A stretch of 64,000 nt of DNA from Acetivibrio ethanolgignens. GTDB taxonomy: Bacteria > Bacillota > Clostridia > Lachnospirales > Lachnospiraceae. Under the pieces are notes generated by a model that saw only the letters and a program-made list of their open reading frames with translations, made no database searches and was not told the origin of the DNA. The stretch covers positions 22,118-86,117 of the forward strand of contig NZ_LNAM01000208.1 in the NCBI RefSeq assembly GCF_001461035.1. The letters run 5' to 3'. Position numbers and translations under genes: made by a program. This document shows, piece after piece, positions 43,857 through 53,386 of the stretch (the first letter of the stretch is position 1; the number at the start of each line of letters is the position of its first letter).

Positions 43857-44805
43857 GTTTTTAGAAGCAATAGCCACAGCAGACTCCATAGGAATTGCCG
43901 GTCATATAAGGCCGGATGGAGACTGCTATGGCTCCTGTATGGGATTGTATAATTATATCAGGGAGCAGTTCCCGGACAAGAAGATTTCTGTATATCTGGA
44001 GTCCTTCGTGCCGGAATTTTCCTTTATCAGCCGCAGCCAAGAAATAGAAACAGAGCCGCAGGAATTTACTTATGACCTTTTTATGGCACTGGACTGCGGT
44101 GCCTCTGACCGGCTGGGAAAATTTCTTCCTTTATTTGAGCAGGCGAAAAAGCAGATCGTTGTTGACCACCATATCAGCAATACAAGCTTTGGGCAGGAAA
44201 ACTATATAGAGGCGGATGCAAGCTCGACCAGTGAGATTATCTATACGCTCCTGGAGGAGGAAAAAATCAGTAAATCCGTAGGAGAAGCTCTGTATCTTGG
44301 TATTGTTCATGATACCGGTGTATTTAAGCATTCCTGTACAACCAAAAGGACAATGGAAATCGCAGGACGATTGATAACTTTGGACATTCCATTTTCTAAA
44401 ATTATTGATGAGACCTTTTATCAGAAAACCTATGTCCAGAATCAGGTTTTGGGACGCTGTCTTTTGGAAAGTCTGTTATTATTGGATGGAAAGGTCATTG
44501 CTTCTTTTATTGACAGGAAAACCATGGATTTTTACGGAGCAAAAAGCCATGATCTGGATGGTATTATCGATCAGCTTCGGGTGACAGAGGGTGTTGAAGT
44601 AGCTGTGCTTTTACACGAAACCGCTTTTCACGAATATAAGGTAAGTCTTCGATGTAATACTGAACTGGATGTCAGCAGGATTGCTGCTTATTTTGGAGGT
44701 GGCGGTCACAAAAAGGCAGCTGGCTGTACGATGAGTGGCTCTTACAGGGATGCTCTGACAAACCTGTGTGGTCACATTGAGGCTGCGATGGCGAAAGAGG
44801 AATAA
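43837..44805 (+). CDS. nrnA: DHH/DHHA1 phosphoesterase, NrnA-like oligoribonuclease
   Basis: 322 aa. DHH-domain motifs are HIRPDGDCYGSCMGLY (about 22-37), ALDCGASDR, the signature DHHISN and HDTGVFKHS; the DHHA1 domain ends with GGGGHKKAAGC. NrnA degrades nano-RNA and pAp, and related members act on cyclic dinucleotide products. The start lies inside the rbfA gene, so the two are translationally coupled, and it belongs to the infB operon. Confidence 0.92.
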   Translation: MMKRMNRFLEAIATADSIGIAGHIRPDGDCYGSCMGLYNYIREQFPDKKISVYLESFVPEFSFISRSQEIETEPQEFTYDLFMALDCGASDRLGKFLPLFEQAKKQIVVDHHISNTSFGQENYIEADASSTSEIIYTLLEEEKISKSVGEALYLGIVHDTGVFKHSCTTKRTMEIAGRLITLDIPFSKIIDETFYQKTYVQNQVLGRCLLESLLLLDGKVIASFIDRKTMDFYGAKSHDLDGIIDQLRVTEGVEVAVLLHETAFHEYKVSLRCNTELDVSRIAAYFGGGGHKKAAGCTMSGSYRDALTNLCGHIEAAMAKEE

Positions 44806-44818
44806 CAGGAGTTTATCA

Positions 44819-45718
44819 ATGGATGGAATCATAAATATTTATAAAGAAAAAGGATATACTTCCCATGATGTAGTGGCCAAGCTTAGGGGAATTTTAAAGC
44901 AGAAAAAAATAGGACATACGGGAACCTTAGACCCGGAAGCTACCGGTGTTCTGCCGGTGTGTTTGGGAAAGGCAACGAAGCTTTGTGATCTGCTTACCGA
45001 TAAGGATAAAACTTATGTTGCAGTGTTAAAGCTTGGAATAGAAACCGATACCCAGGATATGACCGGTCAGATACTTAAGGAGCATGCACTAGATTGGCAG
45101 GAAGCAAAGATTCGTGAAGCTATTGCCTCCTTTGTAGGAGAATATGAACAGGTACCACCGATGTATTCAGCCTTGAAGGTAAATGGGAAAAAGCTGTATG
45201 AGCTTGCCAGAGAAGGCAAGGAGGTTGAGCGGAAGGCAAGACGGGTGCATATTTTTGACATAGAGCTTTTATCAATGGATAAGGAGCAGAAGGAGATTAC
45301 AATGCAGGTGCATTGCTCTAAGGGAACCTATATCCGCACCTTATGTGCTGATATTGGGGAATGCCTTGGCTGTGGAGGATGCATGAAGAGCTTGGAACGC
45401 ATTCAGGTAGAACGGTTTTTACTTAGGGATAGTTTGACTCTTTCTGAAGTAGAGAAGCTGGTAAGAGAAGAGACACTGGAAAAATATATCATACCGGTGG
45501 AAGCTATGTTTGAAAAATACCAGAGGCTTATGCTGAAGCCGGAGGCGGATCGTTTCTTGTATAATGGCAATAGCTTTTGGGCAAGTAACAGCCAAAAGGA
45601 GGATTCCTGGCAGGAGGGCGAAATCGTCCGTGCTTGTGACAGTCAGGGGGTATTTAAGGGGCTCTATTTTTATCAGGCAAAAGAAAAGACCTTTAAGCCA
45701 TACAAAATGTTTTTATAG
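44819..45718 (+). CDS. truB: tRNA pseudouridine-55 synthase TruB
   Basis: 299 aa. It has GIINIYKEKGYTSHDVVAKL, the catalytic block HTGTLDPEATGVLPVCLGKATK with its Asp, and KGTYIRTLCADIGECLG. TruB makes pseudouridine 55 in the T loop of tRNA. The start at 44819 is preceded by CAGGAG, and the upstream in-frame extension into nrnA is rejected. A C-terminal PUA-like part (from about 230) is present. Confidence 0.96.
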   Translation: MDGIINIYKEKGYTSHDVVAKLRGILKQKKIGHTGTLDPEATGVLPVCLGKATKLCDLLTDKDKTYVAVLKLGIETDTQDMTGQILKEHALDWQEAKIREAIASFVGEYEQVPPMYSALKVNGKKLYELAREGKEVERKARRVHIFDIELLSMDKEQKEITMQVHCSKGTYIRTLCADIGECLGCGGCMKSLERIQVERFLLRDSLTLSEVEKLVREETLEKYIIPVEAMFEKYQRLMLKPEADRFLYNGNSFWASNSQKEDSWQEGEIVRACDSQGVFKGLYFYQAKEKTFKPYKMFL

Positions 45719-45728
45719 GATGATACAA

Positions 45729-46658
45729 ATGCAGTATATTAATCATACAGAATTTAAGCTGAAGAACACAGCGGTTTCCTTGGGAAAATTTGATGGTTTG
45801 CACCGGGGGCACCGGAAGCTTTTTGAGGCGGTGCAAAAGGAACAGAAAAATGGTCTTACGGGAGTTGTGTTTTCCTTTTTACTTCCGCCGGGAACGTTTT
45901 TGGAAAATAAAAAAGTTAATCTGATTTATACAGAAGAAGAAAAAAAGGATCTTCTGGAACATATGGGAATGGATGTGCTGGTATCCTATCCCTTTGATAA
46001 GGCAGCTCTTTCTATGGAGCCGGAAGATTTTATCCGTGATATTCTGATAGAGAAGCTGGATGCCAAAGTGATTGTGGTAGGCAGTGACTTCCGGTTCGGA
46101 CACAACCGCAGAGGAGATGTAAGGCTTTTGGAAGAGCTTTCCCTAAAATATGGCTACCAGCTTCAGGTATTTGAAAAGGTAACGATGGAGGGTGCTATTG
46201 TAAGCAGTACCCGTATCCGCAGTGAGCTTTCTAGAGGAAATATGGAGCTGGCTGCGAGGTTTTTAGGTGATCCCTATAGTATTACCGGAGAAGTGGTACA
46301 TGGAAGAAAGCTAGGGCGGACCATAGGTATGCCAACGATTAATATGGCTTTGCCAAAAGAAAAGCTTCTACCACCAAATGGAGTCTATGCTTCCATAACG
46401 GAAATCGATGGAAAGGAGTACCAGGGAGTTACCAATATTGGAGTAAAACCAACGGTAGGAGCAGAAGAACAAAGGCTGGCGGAAACTTACATTTTTGACT
46501 ATAGAGGAGATTTGTATGGAAGAGTTTTAAGGGTAAGTCTTTATGCTTATGAACGCCCGGAAAAGAAATTTGCTTCTGTAGAAGAATTGAAGCAGCAAAT
46601 GGAAAGAGACAAGGAATTTGGAAAAGGCTATTTTTTAAAGGCTGCAAATGTAGAATAA
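45729..46658 (+). CDS. ribF: Bifunctional riboflavin kinase/FAD synthetase
   Basis: 309 aa. The FAD synthetase half has SLGKFDGLHRGHRKLF, IVVGSDFRFGHNRRGDVRLL and VSSTRIRSELSRGNMELAAR; the kinase half (from about 185) has GRTIGMPTINMALPKEKLLP, PNGVYAS and VTNIGVKPTV. It converts riboflavin to FMN and FAD. The ATG at 45729 is used, with AGGATG upstream; an ATG at 45720, two bases after the truB stop, is the alternative. It ends the long infB operon, and the giant palindrome copy 2 begins 20 bp later. Confidence 0.93.
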   Translation: MQYINHTEFKLKNTAVSLGKFDGLHRGHRKLFEAVQKEQKNGLTGVVFSFLLPPGTFLENKKVNLIYTEEEKKDLLEHMGMDVLVSYPFDKAALSMEPEDFIRDILIEKLDAKVIVVGSDFRFGHNRRGDVRLLEELSLKYGYQLQVFEKVTMEGAIVSSTRIRSELSRGNMELAARFLGDPYSITGEVVHGRKLGRTIGMPTINMALPKEKLLPPNGVYASITEIDGKEYQGVTNIGVKPTVGAEEQRLAETYIFDYRGDLYGRVLRVSLYAYERPEKKFASVEELKQQMERDKEFGKGYFLKAANVE

Positions 46659-46677
46659 GATAAAGAAAGAAATTTTC

Positions 46678-47301
46678 TTGAGTTTCTGCATTTTTTACAC
46701 TACAAGCCTCCCTTGCTAGGTTCACTTTATATAGAATTCTTATTTGAAAAGATTGCAAACATCCTGTGTATCGGCAAAATGAATTCAGAGACCTCGTTCG
46801 AGTAAAAACTGAGAATTTAAAAAAATCGTTTCTAAAAAGTGTTTCCTGTCTCTTTCGCGGGAGAACCACCCAAGGCGGACTGTATATCAGATGAAAACAA
46901 GCCGAAAACTTTTTAGCCGCTCTAGACAGGCTTTTTCATAAAGTCCCGATAAAACCGCAGTAATTGCAACTCGGTATGTTCTATAAAAGAAGGATAGAAC
47001 ATACCTCAGACATCCAATTACTGCGGTTAGGTTTTATTCAAAAGCCTGTAAGAGTGGCACAAAAGTTTTCGAAGCTTGTGTTCATCCTGATATACAGTCC
47101 ATCTTGGGTTGTCCTACCGTTGAAAAGACAGGAATCATAGTATCTTTAGAAACGATTTTCCTAAACTTTCAGTTTTTGCGAGCGAAGCGATGAATTCATT
47201 TTGCTGATACACAGGATATTAAAAAATTATTTAAATAAGAATTCTATATAAAAGGATATTTTGGTAAGGGAGGCTTGTAGTGTAAAAATGCAGAAATGCA
47301 A
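46678..47301. repeat. Giant palindrome (~620 bp), copy 2
   Basis: It is the same element as at 5497-6125, in the same orientation, filling the ribF-rpsO gap. GTTTCTGCATTTTT (46682 onward) pairs with AAAAATGCAGAAA ending at 47296. The inner ~230 bp around the loop is nearly identical to copy 1, while the outer arms have diverged; the loop itself changes from CC to AA. At least three arm positions have changed on both sides so that pairing is kept. No protein frame is shared between the copies. Confidence 0.9.
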
Positions 47302-47311
47302 AAAAATTTAC

Positions 47312-47340
47312 TTTACATTTTCAACAAAGTATGCTACACT
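47312..47340 (+). promoter_or_regulatory. Promoter for rpsO
   Basis: TTTACA (47312-47317), 17-base spacer, TACACT (47335-47340). It begins 11 bases beyond the palindrome, a position like that of the lepA promoter after copy 1. The ~95-nt leader holds TCGGA-CAC-TCCGA inside an AGAAAA/TTTTCT stem, a possible S15 autoregulatory site. Confidence 0.65.
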
Positions 47341-47438
47341 ATCAAAGTTAATAGAAAATAACCGTTGCTCAGATTTCGGACACTCCGACCGTTTTCTTAG
47401 TAGCTGGTGTTTTAAAAACGAAAAGGAGGATTTGCAAA

Positions 47439-47705
47439 ATGATTAGCAAAGAAAAGAAACAGGAAATTATTTCTGCTTACGGCAGAACACCAAACGACAC
47501 AGGTTCACCAGAAGTTCAGGTAGCTCTTTTAACATTCCGTATTAACGAGCTTACTGAGCACTTAAAGGTAAACAAGAAAGATCATCATTCCAGACGTGGT
47601 CTTTTAAAGATGGTTGGTCAGAGAAGAAACTTACTGGCTTATTTAAAGAAGACTGACTTGGAAGCTTACCGTAAGTTAATTGAGAGATTAGGTCTCAGAA
47701 AATAA
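47439..47705 (+). CDS. rpsO: 30S ribosomal protein S15
   Basis: 88 aa, standard length. [36 protein letters not shown], the [20 protein letters not shown] block and LIERLGLRK are canonical. S15 binds 16S rRNA early in 30S assembly. AGGAGG precedes the ATG. A structured leader is described under its promoter; in other bacteria S15 represses its own mRNA. Confidence 0.98.
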   Translation: MISKEKKQEIISAYGRTPNDTGSPEVQVALLTFRINELTEHLKVNKKDHHSRRGLLKMVGQRRNLLAYLKKTDLEAYRKLIERLGLRK

Positions 47706-47748
47706 TTTCAACTCAAATATTCCAACATCAAACGCAAAAAAAGCATCA

Positions 47749-47853
47749 AAGCGATCTTTCTGATAAGGATGTTTACGAAAAACAAGTCAGTTAAGGCATA
47801 CAGCCAGGACGAAACGAGTGGATTGTAAATCATCTTTATCAGGGAGGTCGCTT
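47749..47853 (+). promoter_or_regulatory. Long hairpin between rpsO and pnp
   Basis: AAGCGATC...CTGATAAGGATGTTTAC (47749-47776) pairs with GTAAATCATCTTTATCAGGG...GTCGCTT (47825-47853) in a ~27-bp stem with few mismatches and a ~48-base loop. There is no T-run, so it is not a plain terminator. The position matches the processed leader through which PNPase controls its own mRNA in enterobacteria; that parallel is inference. Confidence 0.5.
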
Positions 47854-48002
47854 AATTTAGCAGTAAGCAAGAGGAAGAAGAATGCCAGCAACAAGCTCTA
47901 ATCATAGACATTGCTATAAGAAAATAGAAAAGGAAAAGCTATGAAAATTACCAAAACAGATGGCGTGTTAAAAAAAGCAATCGTCTTTTGTTTGTTCACT
48001 AG

Positions 48003-48251
48003 CCGGATGGTCGAGTTGTGGAGCCAATCAAAGCAAAGGAAGGGCAATATTTTGGTGCACCAGTGTATGATCATGGGAAATTACAGATATTGATGGTGGA
48101 TTTTTTTCCAATTTGGTGCTATAATGAAAAAGATAATGTGGCAGAGATGTATCCCGAGACTTCTGAAGAGATCATTTTGAAATTTGAAAGGTGGTTTGTT
48201 CAGTTGTTTCGGCATCTTTTCCATAACAATATTAAAATAAGGAGACCGAAA
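48003..48251 (+). pseudogene. Possible remnant of an unknown gene upstream of pnp
   Basis: The frame reads AKEGQYFGAPVYDHGKLQIL, then MVDFFPIWCYNEKDNVAEMY and PETSEEIILKFERWF, with protein-like composition, but has no good start (only GTG 48018 without a strong site) and runs into pnp. It may be the tail of a decayed gene. I do not recognise the family. Confidence 0.3.
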
Positions 48252-48253
48252 AT

Positions 48254-50344
48254 ATGTACAAGAGTTTTTCAATGGAGCTTGCTGGCAGAACACTGACTGT
48301 AGATGTAGGAAGAGTAGCTGCCCAGGCAAATGGTGCTGCCTTCATGCACTATGGCGATACAGTTGTATTATCTACCGCAACTGCATCAGACAAGCCAAGG
48401 GAGGGTATTGACTTCTTCCCATTAAGTGTAGAGTTTGAGGAAAAGCTGTATTCTGTAGGAAAGATTCCAGGCGGCTTTAATAAGAGAGAAGGAAAGGCTT
48501 CTGAAAATGCAGTTTTAACTGCCCGTGTTATTGATCGCCCTATGCGTCCTTTATTCCCAAAGGACTATAGAAATGATGTTACTTTAAATAATCTGGTCAT
48601 GTCTGTTGATCCGGACTGCAGCCCTGAGCTTACAGCGATGTTAGGCTCTGCAATCGCAACAGCTATTTCCGATATTTCATTTGATGGTCCATGTGCAACG
48701 ACTCAGGTAGGCCTGGTAAATGGTGAGTTTGTATTTAACCCTACAGCAGATCAGAAGGCTGCTTCAGATATGCAGCTTACGGTAGCTTCTACCAGAGAAA
48801 AGGTTATTATGATTGAGGCTGGAGCAAATGAAATTCCAGAGGATAAGATGATTGAGGCTATTTTTGCTGCTCATGAGGTAAACCAGGAGGTAATTAAGTT
48901 TATCGATGGCATTGTAGCTGCGTGCGGAAAGAAAAAGCATGAATATGTAAGCTGTGCTGTACCAGAGGAGCTGTTTAACGCAATTAAGGAAATCGTACCT
49001 CCGGAAGAAATGGAGGAGGCAGTATTTACCGATGAAAAGCAGGTAAGGGAAGAAAATATCAAAAAGATTACGGAGCGTTTAGAGGAGGCTTTTGCTGAGA
49101 ATGAGGAATGGCTTCCGCTGATTGGTGAGGCACTGTATCAGTACCAGAAGAAGACCGTTCGTAAGATGATTTTAAAGGATCACAAGCGTCCGGACGGAAG
49201 AGCAATCAACCAGATTCGTCCTCTGGCTGCAGAGATTGATTTGCTTCCTAGAGTACATGGCTCTGCTATGTTTACCCGTGGACAAACTCAGATTTGTACC
49301 GTTACTACGCTGGCTCCTTTATCTGATGCCCAGAGAATTGATGGTCTGGACGAGGCTGAGACCTCTAAGAGATACATGCACCACTATAATTTCCCATCCT
49401 ACTCTGTAGGTGAGACAAAGCCTTCCAGAGGACCTGGACGTCGTGAAATCGGACATGGTGCCCTGGCAGAGAAAGCATTAGTTCCTGTACTTCCAAGTGA
49501 GGCAGAGTTCCCATATGCAATCCGTACGGTATCTGAGACCTTTGAATCTAACGGTTCTACCTCTCAGGCATCTATCTGTGCATCTTCTATGTCCTTAATG
49601 GCAGCCGGTGTACCGATTAAGAAGCCGGTAGCTGGTATTTCAGCAGGTCTTGTAACTGGTGACACAGATGATGATTACATTGTGTTAACTGATATTCAGG
49701 GCTTAGAGGACTTCTTTGGTGATATGGACTTTAAGGTGGCAGGAACCCACGAAGGTATTACTGCAATTCAGATGGATATTAAGATTCATGGTCTGACCCG
49801 CCCGATTATTGAGGAAGCAATTAAGAGAACAAAAGAAGCCAGAACCTACATTTTGGATGAGGTTATGGCAAAGGCTATTGCTGAACCTAGAAAAGAGGTT
49901 GGCAAATATGCACCTAAGATTGTTCAGATCCAGATTGACCCACAGAAGATTGGTGATGTTGTAGGCCAGCGTGGAAAGACAATCAACGCTATTATTGAGC
50001 AGACAGGCGTTAAGATTGATATTACCGATGATGGAGCAGTATCTGTATGCGGAACAGATGCTGATAAGATGGCAGAAGCTGTTCGCTTGATTCAGATTAT
50101 TGTAACAGACTTTGAGGAAGGACAGATTTTAGAAGGCAAGGTTATAAGCATTAAGGAATTTGGTGCCTTTGTTGAGTTTGCTCCTGGAAAAGAGGGTATG
50201 GTTCATATTTCCAAGATTTCAAAGGAAAGAATCAAACAGGTAGAAGATGTGCTTACCTTAGGTGACAAGGTTAAGGTTGTATGCCTTGGAAAGGATAAGA
50301 TGGGCCGTATGAGCTTCTCTATCAAGGATGTAAAAGAGCAGTAA
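48254..50344 (+). CDS. pnp: Polyribonucleotide nucleotidyltransferase (PNPase)
   Basis: 696 aa. Two RNase PH domains (first with DRPMRPLFPKDYRNDV, second with RVHGSAMFTRGQTQICTVTT and RREIGHGALAEKAL), an all-alpha linker between them, then KH (about 555-615, GDVVGQRGKTINAII) and S1 (about 620-690, LEGKVISIKEFGAFVEF). PNPase degrades RNA 3'-5' by phosphorolysis and is a central mRNA decay enzyme. GGAG lies upstream of the ATG. It follows rpsO, the widespread rpsO-pnp order. Confidence 0.98.
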   Translation: MYKSFSMELAGRTLTVDVGRVAAQANGAAFMHYGDTVVLSTATASDKPREGIDFFPLSVEFEEKLYSVGKIPGGFNKREGKASENAVLTARVIDRPMRPLFPKDYRNDVTLNNLVMSVDPDCSPELTAMLGSAIATAISDISFDGPCATTQVGLVNGEFVFNPTADQKAASDMQLTVASTREKVIMIEAGANEIPEDKMIEAIFAAHEVNQEVIKFIDGIVAACGKKKHEYVSCAVPEELFNAIKEIVPPEEMEEAVFTDEKQVREENIKKITERLEEAFAENEEWLPLIGEALYQYQKKTVRKMILKDHKRPDGRAINQIRPLAAEIDLLPRVHGSAMFTRGQTQICTVTTLAPLSDAQRIDGLDEAETSKRYMHHYNFPSYSVGETKPSRGPGRREIGHGALAEKALVPVLPSEAEFPYAIRTVSETFESNGSTSQASICASSMSLMAAGVPIKKPVAGISAGLVTGDTDDDYIVLTDIQGLEDFFGDMDFKVAGTHEGITAIQMDIKIHGLTRPIIEEAIKRTKEARTYILDEVMAKAIAEPRKEVGKYAPKIVQIQIDPQKIGDVVGQRGKTINAIIEQTGVKIDITDDGAVSVCGTDADKMAEAVRLIQIIVTDFEEGQILEGKVISIKEFGAFVEFAPGKEGMVHISKISKERIKQVEDVLTLGDKVKVVCLGKDKMGRMSFSIKDVKEQ

Positions 50345-50370
50345 TGTAAAAGATAAGTAAATTTGTTAAA

Positions 50371-50398
50371 AAAGAGCTGTGCCTGCAGCTCTTTTTTT
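50371..50398 (+). terminator. Intrinsic terminator after pnp
   Basis: AAAGAGCTG with CAGCTCTTT, a 6-base loop and a T-run, 27 bases after the pnp stop. Confidence 0.88.
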
Positions 50399-50491
50399 GT
50401 GCAGAATCTGCATTGACTTTTTTTGGAAAAAGAGATAAAGTTTCAGAGGATAACATAGAATGAATAGCAAATGATAAATAGGTGAAAGGTA

Positions 50492-52501
50492 ATGTGTACA
50501 AGGGAAAAAATTATTACTATATTAAATAAATATTCTTTAGTTTTTCATGGAATTTTATCCTGTCTGATCTGCTTTATAATTGAGGCCTGTGCCAGACATT
50601 CTATATGGAGTGCTGTTGATTTTGTATTAGACCGTTCTTGGGTATTTCTATATAATTCAGCAATTATTTTTGCCACATTTTTAATTGTCTATTTCTTTAA
50701 ACGCCGCTGTCTTACCAGGGTCTTATTGAGTGGTATCTGGCTGTTTCTGGGAATCGTGAATGGCTGTCTTTTGCTGAAGCGTGTAACACCTTTTGGCTAT
50801 ACCGATTTGAAGATGGTAACAGACCTCTTTGCCATGAAAAATAATTACTTTACTACAACAGAGGCAATTCTTGTAATTTTGCTGGTGGGAAGCTTTGCCG
50901 CTTTCAATGTATGGCTTTGGAAAAAGGGGCCTAAATATCAGGGAAAAATGAACCGTCTGGTTGCAGGATTGGTTTTATTATCCTCTTTTTTATGGATTCC
51001 GGTCTTTACGGATGCAGCAGTGAAGTCTAATCTGTTAAGTGACTATTTTGAGAATATTGCGAAGGGATACAAGGATTATGGCTTTGTTTATGGCTTTTCT
51101 ACCAGTGTGTTAGACCGGGGTATGCATAAGCCAAAGGGTTATTCTGAGGAAGCCATTAATAATATTGAAAAGCGGGAAGAGGATACCTGGAAGCGTCTTT
51201 TGGCTGCAGGAGAGGTAACAGATTCCGGAGAAAGACCAAATATCATTCTGGTATTATTAGAGTCCTTTATTGATCCAGCTGAAATTAAGTTTTTAGAGTG
51301 TTCTGAAGATCCTGTTCCTAATTTTCATAAGCTGGAAAAGGAATATACAACGGGGCATCTGGAAGTACCAGTTGTAGGTGCCGGTACAGCAAATACAGAA
51401 TTTGAGGTACTGACAGGTATGGGAATGCGGTATTTTGGTACCGGTGAATACCCTTATAAGACAGCTTTAAAGAGTTATAGCTGTGAGAGTATTGCCAACA
51501 ATTTAAGCAAGCTTGGGTATGGAACTGGAGTAGTACACAATAACGGCGGTAATTTCTACAGCCGTGCCAATGCTTTTTCTCAGATGGGCTTTGATTATTT
51601 TATCAGTAAGGAGCTTATGAATATCAAGGAATATACTCCGACGGGCAACTGGCCGACAGATGATATCCTGCTGGGGGAGGTAGAAAAGGTTATGGATGCA
51701 ACAGAAGCTGCACCTGATTTTGTCTACACGATTACCGTGCAGGGACATGGAAGCTATCCGGAATATCCAGTGATTGAGAATCCGGAGATTACGGTTTCCG
51801 GTGCAGCATCAGAAGAGAAAAATTATGCATGGGAATATTATATCAATGAACTTCATGAGGTAGATAAATTTATCGGTAATTTGATAGAGCAGCTTTCTGA
51901 GCGAGACGAAAAGACAATGGTAATCATGTTTGGAGACCATCTGCCTACAATGAATTTAAAAGAAAGAGACATGGAGACGGGAAGTCTCTTTAAGACAAAA
52001 TATATTACCTGGAATAACTTTGGACTGGAAAAGCAGGATATAGACTCTACATCCTACCAGCTGATGGCAGATATGACAAACCAGCTGGGTATCCATGAGG
52101 GAACCATGTTTAGATATCATCAGTCTATGAAAGATAGCTTATTCTATCTGGCAGATATGGAGATGCTTCAGTATGATATTCTATATGGAAACCGGTATTC
52201 CTATGACGGACAGGACTTGTATCCGGCTTCTGACCTTATCATGGGAGTGGATGAGATATATCTTCTGGATGTGCATCCTTTGACTATTATGGAAAATACG
52301 GTCGTATTGGATGGTAAGAATTTTACCCCGTGGAGCCGTGTCTATGTAAATGGAGAAAAGGTTGAGCACAGCTTTTATGGAAGTACCCGTCTGGCAATAT
52401 CAGCTGATGATGTAGAGAGTGGAGATATCCTTGAAGTAAGGCAAATGGGCTCTTCCAGCAGCGTCTTCCGGACATCAAATCAATATGTATATATGAAATA
52501 A
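50492..52501 (+). CDS. LtaS-like sulfatase-fold membrane enzyme (phosphoglycerol transferase family)
   Basis: 669 aa. About five N-terminal membrane helices (to about residue 175) precede an extracellular sulfatase-fold domain. The fold starts at PNIILVLLESFIDP, the conserved GAGTANTEFEVLTGM block carries the probable Thr nucleophile, and MFGDHLPTMN holds metal ligands. The last ~75 residues (from about PLTIMENTVVL) look like a small beta-sandwich domain not present in classical LtaS. LtaS-type enzymes polymerise glycerol phosphate or decorate envelope glycans. The exact product here is unknown. Confidence 0.87.
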   Translation: MCTREKIITILNKYSLVFHGILSCLICFIIEACARHSIWSAVDFVLDRSWVFLYNSAIIFATFLIVYFFKRRCLTRVLLSGIWLFLGIVNGCLLLKRVTPFGYTDLKMVTDLFAMKNNYFTTTEAILVILLVGSFAAFNVWLWKKGPKYQGKMNRLVAGLVLLSSFLWIPVFTDAAVKSNLLSDYFENIAKGYKDYGFVYGFSTSVLDRGMHKPKGYSEEAINNIEKREEDTWKRLLAAGEVTDSGERPNIILVLLESFIDPAEIKFLECSEDPVPNFHKLEKEYTTGHLEVPVVGAGTANTEFEVLTGMGMRYFGTGEYPYKTALKSYSCESIANNLSKLGYGTGVVHNNGGNFYSRANAFSQMGFDYFISKELMNIKEYTPTGNWPTDDILLGEVEKVMDATEAAPDFVYTITVQGHGSYPEYPVIENPEITVSGAASEEKNYAWEYYINELHEVDKFIGNLIEQLSERDEKTMVIMFGDHLPTMNLKERDMETGSLFKTKYITWNNFGLEKQDIDSTSYQLMADMTNQLGIHEGTMFRYHQSMKDSLFYLADMEMLQYDILYGNRYSYDGQDLYPASDLIMGVDEIYLLDVHPLTIMENTVVLDGKNFTPWSRVYVNGEKVEHSFYGSTRLAISADDVESGDILEVRQMGSSSSVFRTSNQYVYMK

Positions 52502-52653
52502 TACAATGGACAATAGAGGAGTATAAACTTTGCTATTGTCTGTTTTTATAAAAAGGCAAAGCCTTTGGAAGCTCTCTTAATTTTTCATTTGAATAAACTC
52601 TCCATAACTTCATATAATAAACAAATAGAGCATAGAAAAGAAAGGAGAAGTTT

Positions 52654-53349
52654 ATGGAGGAAGAAAAAAAGGTTGCCAAGGAACAGTATAAGGATGACAA
52701 GGTGTCTGAGTTTGGTCAGATTACGCTGGAAAACAGTAAAAGTGAAAAAAAGATACATCTTTTGTCAATTATTGGAGAAATTGAAGGACATGAGTCACTG
52801 CCGGCAGCCAGTAAAACAACAAAATATGAGCATGTATTGCCCCAGTTAGCTGCTATCGAAGATAGTAAGGATATTGAGGGACTTTTGATTATTTTAAATA
52901 CGGTGGGAGGAGATGTAGAAGCAGGGCTTGCGATTGCTGAGATGATAGCCTCTTTAAGTAAGCCAACGGTATCTTTGGTGTTGGGAGGAAGTCATTCTAT
53001 TGGAGTACCGATTGCAGTATCCACGAAATATTCCTTTATTGTACCAACTGGAACCATGGTTGTTCACCCGGTACGGATGAATGGCATGTTCATTGGGGCC
53101 CCGTCTACCTATGAGTATTTTAAAGTGATGCAGGATCGGATTGTTGGATTTATTTCTGAACATTCCAGAATAAAAAAGGAACGGGTAGAGGAGCTGATGC
53201 TTAAGCAGGGGATTTTAACTAAGGATCTGGGAACGATTCTGGTAGGACAGGAGGCTGTGGAAGAAGGGGTTATTGATGCGGTTGGAGGGATTCAGGATGC
53301 GATGGAGAAGCTGTACGGAATGATTGACGGAGGGCAAAGAAAGTGTTAA
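52654..53349 (+). CDS. ClpP-fold serine protease (TepA/translocation-enhancing type)
   Basis: 231 aa. The ClpP-like core has LLIILNTVGGDVEAGLAIAE, the catalytic Ser region LGGSHSIGVPIAVS, the catalytic His in MVVHPVRMNG, and the Asp-containing C-terminal part. It lacks a recognisable Clp-ATPase docking tail. Family members (TepA of Bacillus) have been linked to protein translocation. AAAGGAG lies upstream. It sits just before uppP and ftsK, a common Clostridia arrangement. Confidence 0.85.
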   Translation: MEEEKKVAKEQYKDDKVSEFGQITLENSKSEKKIHLLSIIGEIEGHESLPAASKTTKYEHVLPQLAAIEDSKDIEGLLIILNTVGGDVEAGLAIAEMIASLSKPTVSLVLGGSHSIGVPIAVSTKYSFIVPTGTMVVHPVRMNGMFIGAPSTYEYFKVMQDRIVGFISEHSRIKKERVEELMLKQGILTKDLGTILVGQEAVEEGVIDAVGGIQDAMEKLYGMIDGGQRKC

Positions 53350-53386
53350 TATTGTAAGAGCGATAAATTTTTGGAGGATATAAAAT

